In this document: one piece after another, positions 57,896 through 64,000 of the stretch
How positions within the stretch are numbered: the first letter of the stretch is position 1
How the letters are laid out: the number at the start of each line of letters is the position of its first letter
Assembly: GCA_049840835.1 (NCBI GenBank)
Contig: JASGJG010000029.1
Location: forward strand, 12,435 to 76,434
Direction of reading: 5' to 3'
Source of the DNA: JANLTX01 sp049840835
Lineage (GTDB): Bacteria; Armatimonadota; Armatimonadia; Armatimonadales; Armatimonadaceae
Length of the DNA: 64,000 nucleotides
Notes under the pieces: generated by a model
Told to the model about the DNA's origin: nothing
Databases searched by the model: none
What the model saw: only the letters and a program-made list of their open reading frames with translations
Made by a program: the position numbers and the translations under genes

Positions 57896-58537
57896 GTGAA
57901 AAAAACTTCGCTCACTCACGAGCAAATCGTCACCGTCGCACTGGCCCAGATCGAAGAGAGTGGCCTGGAGCGCTTCAGTACAAGGAAACTGGGGGCAGCG
58001 CTCGGTATCGAGGCCATGTCGCTTTACCATTACTTCCCCAGCAAAGGGCACCTTCTGGATGCCGTGGCCGACCGGATTCTCACCGAGGTCACTGTGCCCG
58101 ACACACCCGCAAATGATCCGGTGGAGCGGTTCCGGCAGACCTGCCTGCACTATCGGAAAGTCGCCCGCACCTACCCTCAATCGTTTCTATTGATTGCGGC
58201 TCGGCGCTACAACACCCCCGGTGCACTGGCACTGCTGGAGAGTATTCTGGCACTGCTTCAAGAGGCAGGGCTATCGCCTGAACGCGCCGCCCGCCGGTTC
58301 CGCCTGATGGGGTATTTCCTGAACGGTGCCTTGCTCTCCGAGCTGACGATTTCCGGTCAGCGCCCGGACTCCACAGGCTCCGCAGTGGATGCAGGCGGAC
58401 CAGCAGAGCTGTACGCGGTTGCTAAAAGCGCTCCTTTTTTAGGAGCGGCCTACTTAGAGGAAGCCTTCCAGGAAGGGCTGGAACTGCTATTGGCTCAGCT
58501 CGCTGAGGAGCTGGCCGCGTCTTCGCCCGCCACATAG
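57896..58537 (+). CDS. TetR/AcrR-family repressor
   Basis: 213 residues from a GTG. The N-terminal helix-turn-helix contains GLERFSTRKLGAALGIEAMS and LYHYFPSKGHLLDAVADRIL, typical of TetR. The ligand-binding helical core continues to the end, with FLNGALLSELTISGQ near residue 145. It should repress both itself and the divergent GNAT-NTF2 operon through the two operators located just upstream. The 3' end overlaps the convergent flavoprotein gene by 43 nt. Confidence 0.93.
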   Translation: MKKTSLTHEQIVTVALAQIEESGLERFSTRKLGAALGIEAMSLYHYFPSKGHLLDAVADRILTEVTVPDTPANDPVERFRQTCLHYRKVARTYPQSFLLIAARRYNTPGALALLESILALLQEAGLSPERAARRFRLMGYFLNGALLSELTISGQRPDSTGSAVDAGGPAELYAVAKSAPFLGAAYLEEAFQEGLELLLAQLAEELAASSPAT

Positions 58538-59773
58538 CCGGTAGACCAGGCGGCTTGCAGGTTGTAGCCGCCTACTGGCCCCGCAATATCTAAAATCTCC
58601 CCGCACAGCCACAGGCCTGGCACACGCTTGCTGCGCATGGTTCGAGAGTCCACTTCCTGCAGCGCCACACCCCCCGCCACGACCTCTCCCCGCTCCAGAG
58701 GTACGGAGCGCACCCGACCGAGCGACCAGCCTTTCAGTGTGTTCGCCAGTCGGTTACGCTCTTTCGCGGTCAAATAGGCTCCTCTGGCATCGGGAGCAAC
58801 CCCGGCGGCGCTCAGCACAACATCTACCAGCCGCTCGGGTACATAGGTGTCTACAAACGCTGCTACCCCTTTGCGCGGGTTGTCTTTCGCCCAGCGACCC
58901 AGGCGCTCGGTGAGGGCCTCAAAGGACTCATCGGGCAGGAAGTCCGCCTCCACCACCGAGTCTTCGGGCATCGCTTCAGCAATCTCACGGCTGACCCCGA
59001 GCGCGATTGGGCCGGAGACGCCCTTATAGGTAGAGACCATATCGCCCACGCCAGCGCATACGCTCTTTCGCCTCTGGTGCCATCTGCATTACGCTTTCGG
59101 GCCTTCAGTACGCTGTCTCTCAGCGCGACCCCGTTGAACTTCTCAGAGGGGGTGGGCTCCAGATAGAGCGGCGCCAACGCCGCCGTGAGGCGCACCAGGG
59201 TATGGCCCAGCGCCGTCGCCCAGCGCCAGCCATCGCCGGTACAGCCTGTTGCAGGATAGCTGCTGCCCCCGGTTGCCAGAATCACGCGCTCGGCAGGGAT
59301 GCTCTGTCCATCGGCCAGCCGAACGCCGGAGATGGTTCCGTTCTCTGTCAGCACCTCGCTCACCGGGGCATCCAACGAGATTTTACGCCCACGCCACGCA
59401 CCAGATTCTCCAGCACGTCCACCACGTCTTTGGCATCGGCAGGCGGTACAGGGAAGATACGTCCATCCGGGCGGGTGTAGAGCTCCATACCGGCATCGGT
59501 CAGTAGCTGCGCGAAATCCGTGTTGGTGAACTTATAGAAGCCGGGCTTTAAAAAGCCCGCTTCGTTGGGGCGAAAGGCCCGGCGCACATCTTCTAAAGGT
59601 CCAGCGTGGGTGACATTGCACTTGCCCCCCCCGGAGATAAGAATCTTGGTGCCCAGGCGCTTGCCTTTTTCTAAGAGCGTGACCTCAGCGCCCAATGACG
59701 CCGCACGCCAGGCGGCAATCAGCCCTGCCGCACCCCCGCCGATAACCAGAACCTTCGGAATGCTACTCACCAT
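58495..59773 (-). CDS. HI0933-like NAD(P)/FAD-dependent oxidoreductase, two frameshifts
   Basis: About 425 residues when repaired. The FAD-binding GxGxxG is in VLVIGGGAAGLIAAWRAASL, followed by the family mark LGTKILISGGGKCNVTH. The first frame ends near 59360; the second covers VILATGGSSYPATGCTGDGW and the third, from about 59050, TYKGVSGPIALGVSREIAEA to the end with VPGLWLCGEILDIAGPVGGY and NLQAAWSTGYVAGE. One base seems missing in TTTT (59381-59384) and another near 59045-59055. All family blocks remain conserved. The gene begins inside the stop region of the upstream gene. Confidence 0.87.
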
Positions 59774-61202
59774 TTCTCCCAGGCATGCGAATCCAGAGTC
59801 ACCTCGGAAAACGTGGCGGTGGACCAGTCGTTTCCATATTGCTGGCCTCCCCCAAAGCGAGACAGCGACAGGGTAATCGGAACGGGCTGATAGCCCATAT
59901 GGGGGTTCTCTGGAGAACTACTGACGAGTAGATTTTTACCGTTCAGGCCTTCTTTGCGCACAGGGCCAGCAATCCAGCCCCTCAGATAGAGGGTTTTCCC
60001 ATAGCGCACCAGTTTCCACTTACCAATAACTTCTGGACGCAGATCGACCTTACGGACTGCCTCTTCTGGCCATAGCCCTGAGATACCGTTCGACCGTTAC
60101 CAAGCAGACCCAGAGCGTTATCTGGCACAACGAAGGGAGTTCCCTCGTGAATCTCGTTCACATCCACCAGGTTCGAGCTGGCCGTAAAACCCGCGGTGCG
60201 GAAGTCCATCGCCTCCATACTGGTCGGGCCAGTCGGCTGGATAACCGGAACCTCGGTGCGAAATGCCCCCAGTCGTTTCGTTGCCGTCACAAGACCTTGG
60301 TCCGATTTGAAGTTAGCCGGGAGAGTGACATAGTATTCGGTTATCGTCCCGCTGGAGGCATTGCTGCCTAGATACGGTCGGCGTATTTCGGCGCTTCCTG
60401 CGGGAACCACGATTTCCGTCATAGCAGGATTTGAGATTGGGGAGGCCTTCACCTGATTAAAGGGGTTCTTCGATAGCCCAACAAGATCTGCGGCGTTTAC
60501 CCAGGCGCGTATGTACCAGGTATTCCCATAACGGACATAGTGCCAGGAGGAGATTGCTTCGGTTTGGCGGGTGGAATCAAAACTTTCCAGAGACTGCCCT
60601 ATGGGTTGGAAAGATACTCCGAGATAGTTAGACATGTTGGATTGAAAATGATAGCGCTCTGCTCCGGGGAAAAACACCTCATAACCATCTGGAACACCCT
60701 CTAGCGAAAACATCTCTCCTTGCTTCTGGCCAGCAGCAAGCCATCTCGTGCCATCTTTCGCAACCATACGCAGAGTCGCGTTTGGGCCAACTGTCTGCGC
60801 CAGAAGCGACTTGAAATGCTGGTCAAGAGGAGAAAATTGGGTAGGCGAGGATACTCCAGAGCGAGTATTGGGCAATGTAAAACTTGGGAGCTTAACCTGA
60901 GGGAGTGCCTGGAGCCGAGAAATGCCTTCTATCCCCGTGATGAACAGGGCAACAACGAGCCCAGCCGTAAATAACTTCCTATTTGGAATAGTCCAGAGAG
61001 GAGGTAGAGGGCGTGGGCGCTTTACATAAGAAGAGGATTTGGGTTGAGTCGCTTTCAGAGCGCGCTCACGAAGCTCATCGGGGGAAAGTCCGAGCCGCTT
61101 TGCCGCCTCTTCCAGAGTAGACTCGGCAATCAGGCTATCGGGTAAGAGTCCCTGCCGCTGCTCTTCGGCATCAATGGCCGCCTGAAGTTGGGCGCGGGTC
61201 AA
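59767..61202 (-). CDS. membrane-anchored protein of unknown function, one frameshift
   Basis: About 478 residues when repaired, starting with TTG at 61202. The N-terminal 50 residues are a cytosolic helical part with LEEAAKRLGLSPDELRERAL, followed by one membrane helix (LFTAGLVVALFITGIEGI, about 78-96) and a large extracytoplasmic region. Two related strand pairs (SSWHYVRYGNTWYIRAWVNA and GKWKLVRYGKTLYLRGWIAG) suggest repeated SH3-like or beta-barrel domains. The first frame runs to 59982, but from about 60095 the conserved sense is in another frame ending at 59767; one missing base near AACGGTCG explains this. Last codons overlap the flavoprotein start. Confidence 0.65.
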
Positions 61203-61261
61203 TGGCGAAGCTGCTGATAGTGGAGGATGTGGAACTCTGGCGCAGCATACTGGCTTATTTT
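61202..61261 (+). pseudogene. N-terminal fragment resembling a response regulator receiver domain
   Basis: Plus-strand ATG at 61202 encodes MAKLLIVEDVELWRSILAYF, which matches the beta1-alpha1 start of a CheY-like receiver (LLIVED motif) and then runs into the reverse complement of the GNAT gene. Only 20 codons are meaningful; the frame ends soon afterwards. It shares its first bases with the TTG start of the minus-strand gene. Probably a relic of a two-component regulator removed by rearrangement; chance resemblance cannot be excluded. Confidence 0.35.
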
Positions 61262-61802
61262 AACGTACACGGCTCCACTTCTGTGCAGGCAGCCGATTAT
61301 CGTAGACAAACTCCCGCTCCAGGCGCAGACCACACTTCTCCATAACCCGAAACGAGGGAGTATTGCCTACCAGGGCTACTGCTATCAATCGGGAGGCTCC
61401 CCAGTCTTCCAAAGCCTTATGCGTCAGCGCCTGTGCCGCTTCCGTGGCGAACCCTTGGCCCCAGGATTGCCGCTGAAGCCGCCAGCCGATGTCCCACTCG
61501 TCGTCTCCAACAGCTAACTCGGGATGAAGGCGGGCAACTCGGGAGATAGAGAAAGGTTTCAGGTGCACCCAGCCCAGGAACTGACCACTGCTCTTTTCTT
61601 CTATGGCCCAGAAATCCATGCCCGGCCCGCGCTCTCGCAAATTGCCCAGACTTTCCAGCCAGGTATGGATTTTCTCTAGGGGCGTCGCATCTGGCAAGTC
61701 CAGCCAGCGCCGAACTTCCGCGTCCGCGTCCATCTCACACAGAGCCTCGGCGTCGGTCAGTGCTACCGGGCGCAGAACAAGCCGCGCCGTTTCCAGTCTC
61801 AT
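61260..61802 (-). CDS. RimJ/RimL-type GNAT acetyltransferase
   Basis: 180 residues. The start MRLETARLVLRPVALTDAEA and the blocks QSWGQGFATEAAQALTHKAL and NTPSFRVMEKCGLRLEREFV are typical of the Acetyltransf_3 branch that acetylates protein N-termini or small amines. Its ATG overlaps the tsaC stop as ATGA, so it is translated together with tsaC. Substrate unknown. Confidence 0.9.
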   Translation of the reverse strand: MRLETARLVLRPVALTDAEALCEMDADAEVRRWLDLPDATPLEKIHTWLESLGNLRERGPGMDFWAIEEKSSGQFLGWVHLKPFSISRVARLHPELAVGDDEWDIGWRLQRQSWGQGFATEAAQALTHKALEDWGASRLIAVALVGNTPSFRVMEKCGLRLEREFVYDNRLPAQKWSRVR

Positions 61803-62713
61803 GATGCGGCGGCTCGCCTCAAGCGGTCATGGATAGCAGCCCACTCCGCAGTGTCTGGTGGGGCAAGGACAACAATGCGCGTAATGTACTCCAGAGTATC
61901 CAGGCGCCTCAGCTCGGCATAGAGACGCCGTGCGGCCTCTTCAGGATTGCCGGTCAGGCGCAGCAGTCCATCTGTAGGCATGAGCGAGAACTGATCCTGG
62001 GCGCTCTGAATGATAATGAATGGCTTCCGTGGGGCATAGTGCCTCAGCATCTGCCCCGGCGAGCGAGAAATAGAGGCATCGCTTGTGTTTGCATTGGCAG
62101 ATATGGCGGTTTCCAGCGAGATCATTCCAGGGCGTAGAACTATGGGAGTGGGGCCGGTAACATCCACCACAGTGGATTCGATACCCACCTGACAGGGGCC
62201 GCCATCGATAATCAATAGATCATCTACATATGGCCCCAGAGAGTCTGCTACGTGTTGCGCTGTGGTGGGTGAGGTCTCCTCGGAGCGGTTTGCACTGGGG
62301 GCAGCCAGTGGCAAGCCGCACGCTTTTAGCAGCTCCAGAGCGACTGGGTGGGCAGGGACTCGTAGCCCGACAGTAGAGCCGCCAGCTGTAACAATCTCAG
62401 GAATCCCCTCTGTTTTTTCCACTACCAGGGTCAGCGGTCCGGGCCAGTAGGTGGCTGCCAGTTGCTCCGCCGATTCGGGCCAGGAAGCTGCTAGATTACG
62501 CGCGGCGGATTCGCTGGCTACATGAACGATCAACGGGTTGCTGGCAGGTCGCCCCTTCGCCGTGAATATCTTACCGACTGCGTTAGCATCGAGCGCATTC
62601 GCTCCAAGACCATAGACTGTTTCCGTGGGAAACGCGACTAATTCGCCCGCCCGCAGGCGCTCTGCAGCCTCACTTAAAACGGTTTCGGTAGGAAAAACAA
62701 TCCGAACAGGCAC
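61799..62713 (-). CDS. tsaC: threonylcarbamoyl-AMP synthase (TsaC/Sua5)
   Basis: 304 residues from a GTG. The enzyme makes threonylcarbamoyl-AMP from threonine, bicarbonate and ATP for the t6A modification of ANN-decoding tRNAs. The YrdC domain is clear: LVAFPTETVYGLGANALDAN, IFTAKGRPASNPLIVHV, TYWPGPLTLVVEK, TVGLRVPAHPVALELL and PLAAPSANRSEETSPTTAQH. The C-terminal part from about 225 (SPGQMLRHYAPRKPFIII) is the Sua5 domain, so this is the long form. First gene of the operon tsaC, GNAT, membrane protein, flavoprotein. Confidence 0.95.
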   Translation of the reverse strand: MPVRIVFPTETVLSEAAERLRAGELVAFPTETVYGLGANALDANAVGKIFTAKGRPASNPLIVHVASESAARNLAASWPESAEQLAATYWPGPLTLVVEKTEGIPEIVTAGGSTVGLRVPAHPVALELLKACGLPLAAPSANRSEETSPTTAQHVADSLGPYVDDLLIIDGGPCQVGIESTVVDVTGPTPIVLRPGMISLETAISANANTSDASISRSPGQMLRHYAPRKPFIIIQSAQDQFSLMPTDGLLRLTGNPEEAARRLYAELRRLDTLEYITRIVVLAPPDTAEWAAIHDRLRRAAAS

Positions 62714-62772
62714 AAAACGATTCTATCGTGACCTCCAAGTAGAATCGAAAACAGCCGAAACTTACCCTTGTC

Positions 62773-64000
62773 GTGCAATTCTTTCGCAATCTTAGCCTGC
62801 AGATACGAATTCTGGGTATGGTCATGGCGAGTATTCTGCTATGCTCATTGATTTTTGTTACATGGCGTCAACGCCAAGCAGATCAAATACATCAGATATT
62901 ATTGGGTGTTCAAGATGAACGTAAGCGTATCTTTGCGGAATCACTCAAAACTTATAGCCAGCCTATCAATTCCTATGTAAATACTAACTCATATTGGAAT
63001 GAATTGGTTGATTTTCTCAATACAAACAATATGAATTGGGCGGATAAAAGTCTTGATATAAGTAATGAGAAATCTATAGATGCAGTTTTTGTGCTTAGGA
63101 AAACATTAACAGAGGTCTACAAAAAATCTAAAAATCCTGATACTCCTGATTTCCCCTCTGATAAATGGATTATTTTTATGGCAAATCGGGCACTGAAGCG
63201 GACCCCCGATAAATTTTTCACCGTATCTCCAGCAGGGGATATATGGGAAGTGCATGTTGCACCCATTTGTAAGGGCAATGATCCGCAGCATCAAGGTCCT
63301 GTTTTTGGCTATCTGGCGGCGGCACGTTGCTGGACTCCCGCGCGCCTGCAGGAACTGGAGGGGCTTACAGGAGCGCAGTTAAAGCTGGAGTTAGATCAGC
63401 CCGGAGAACAAATTCGCCCTACTCCCGCCCCTGATCAGATACGAACCAGCGTGGTGCTGAATGAAAACTCTGGCTCGCAGCCGATTCGCCTGGTGGGCGA
63501 TTTCGATGTGACACTGACTCGGCAGCTGGAGCGTTTCTCCGAAGAGACCATGGCACTGTTCTTTATTTGTGGCATGGTGCTGATTCTGGCAATCGCACTC
63601 TCCTTGATGCGCTGGGTGAACGCACCCCTACGTACTCTAATAGATAGTTTGCAGAATAAAGTCTCCCCGCCATCTAACTCCCTGGCTGGGAGAGAGTTTA
63701 GCGAACTGGGACGCCTGGTAACTGCGTTTTTTGAGTACCGGGAAGCCTTGCGGGAATCCAACGAGGTGCTGGAGCAGCGTGTGGTTGAGCGTACTGCGGC
63801 GCTACAAACCAGCCTGGTATCTCTGCAAGAAACGCAGCAGCGTTTCCAGGAGGTTGTGGACCGCACCCCGGTAACCATCTTTGTGATCGGGCCGGATGCA
63901 AAATTGCTTCTGCTAGAAGGCCATGGCGTTCGCACCACACGTCTTCCCCGGGAGAAGTTCCTGGGGCGCTCTGTCTACCGGCTCTGTGGCGGTAATCGCT
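62773..64000 (+). CDS. membrane sensor protein with CHASE4-like and PAS domains (partial)
   Basis: 409 codons from a GTG at 62773, open to the window end. A membrane helix (ILGMVMASILLCSLIFVTW, about 13-32), an extracytoplasmic domain of about 220 residues with SQPINSYVNTNSYWNELVDF that resembles CHASE4, a second helix (MALFFICGMVLILAIALSLM, about 260-280), a coiled coil (LRESNEVLEQRVVERTAALQ) and the beginning of a PAS domain (FQEVVDRTPVTIFVIGPDAK). A histidine kinase or GGDEF output domain presumably lies beyond. The DNA for the sensor domain is AT-rich, the cytoplasmic part GC-rich. Confidence 0.82.
   Translation, partial: MQFFRNLSLQIRILGMVMASILLCSLIFVTWRQRQADQIHQILLGVQDERKRIFAESLKTYSQPINSYVNTNSYWNELVDFLNTNNMNWADKSLDISNEKSIDAVFVLRKTLTEVYKKSKNPDTPDFPSDKWIIFMANRALKRTPDKFFTVSPAGDIWEVHVAPICKGNDPQHQGPVFGYLAAARCWTPARLQELEGLTGAQLKLELDQPGEQIRPTPAPDQIRTSVVLNENSGSQPIRLVGDFDVTLTRQLERFSEETMALFFICGMVLILAIALSLMRWVNAPLRTLIDSLQNKVSPPSNSLAGREFSELGRLVTAFFEYREALRESNEVLEQRVVERTAALQTSLVSLQETQQRFQEVVDRTPVTIFVIGPDAKLLLLEGHGVRTTRLPREKFLGRSVYRLCGGNR

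Noticed and set aside
1..64000. CRISPR array, rRNA genes, prophage or intact insertion sequence
   Set aside because: No regularly spaced repeats, no rRNA-like sequence and no transposase, integrase or phage structural gene was found.

Overview
The window is a gene-dense stretch of chromosome from a moderately GC-rich, heterotrophic environmental bacterium. The mix of DUF1080, DUF1501, Gfo/Idh/MocA, sugar-phosphate isomerase/epimerase, PQQ-like propeller, ECF sigma/anti-sigma and SARP/STAND regulator genes points to Armatimonadota (or a planctomycete-like lineage). This placement is inference from gene content, not from a marker phylogeny. No rRNA, CRISPR array, phage module or intact transposase was seen. 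The only tRNA-like object is degenerate.

Layout. 1-4.2 kb: 3'-truncated recG, two small genes, a GHMP sugar kinase and the D-aminopeptidase dppA. 4.2-9.5 kb: the most unusual locus, a large SARP-type regulator (wHTH-BTAD-NB-ARC-TPR) divergent from a secreted cholesterol-dependent-cytolysin-like protein, with three TGTCCCC heptamers in the shared promoter region. 9.5-14.7 kb: an AAA ATPase, a 2-hydroxyacid dehydrogenase, prfB with its programmed frameshift, and a periplasmic hydrolase pair. 14.8-18.6 kb: tandem DUF4419 paralogues and a soluble MgtE-N/CBS protein. 18.6-25.2 kb: a double DUF1080 protein, a polar amino acid ABC transporter with fused binding protein and permease, an oxidoreductase and a PcfJ-like protein. 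25-34.9 kb: small exported and membrane proteins, pcp, a GAF-PAS histidine kinase, dut, a TPR protein, an asparagine-synthetase-like enzyme and OmpA/H3TH envelope proteins. 34.9-41.9 kb: DUF1501, an acyltransferase, an aldo/keto reductase, DUF937, an MBL-fold hydrolase and a gluconolactonase-like protein. 41.9-49.6 kb: duplicated propeller proteins, an ANL-type adenylating enzyme, GNAT, a phosphoesterase, an SPFH protein and a PQQ-like propeller. 49.6-64 kb: barstar, SRAP, TfoX-N, a serine hydrolase plus VanX-like dipeptidase, rimI-moaE-moaD, an ECF sigma/anti-sigma pair, a TetR/GNAT divergon with clear operators, an HI0933-like flavoprotein, tsaC/sua5 and a 5' part of a sensor kinase.

Many genes are packed with 1-4 nt stop/start overlaps (for example moaE/rimI, sigma/anti-sigma, tsaC/GNAT, permease/ATPase), so short operons are easy to define. 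Several gaps contain long inverted repeats of unrelated sequence. Seven genes carry nine single-base frameshifts, several at homopolymers, while the protein sequence on both sides stays conserved. Base-calling error is therefore a serious alternative to gene decay and should be settled before these genes are called pseudogenes.
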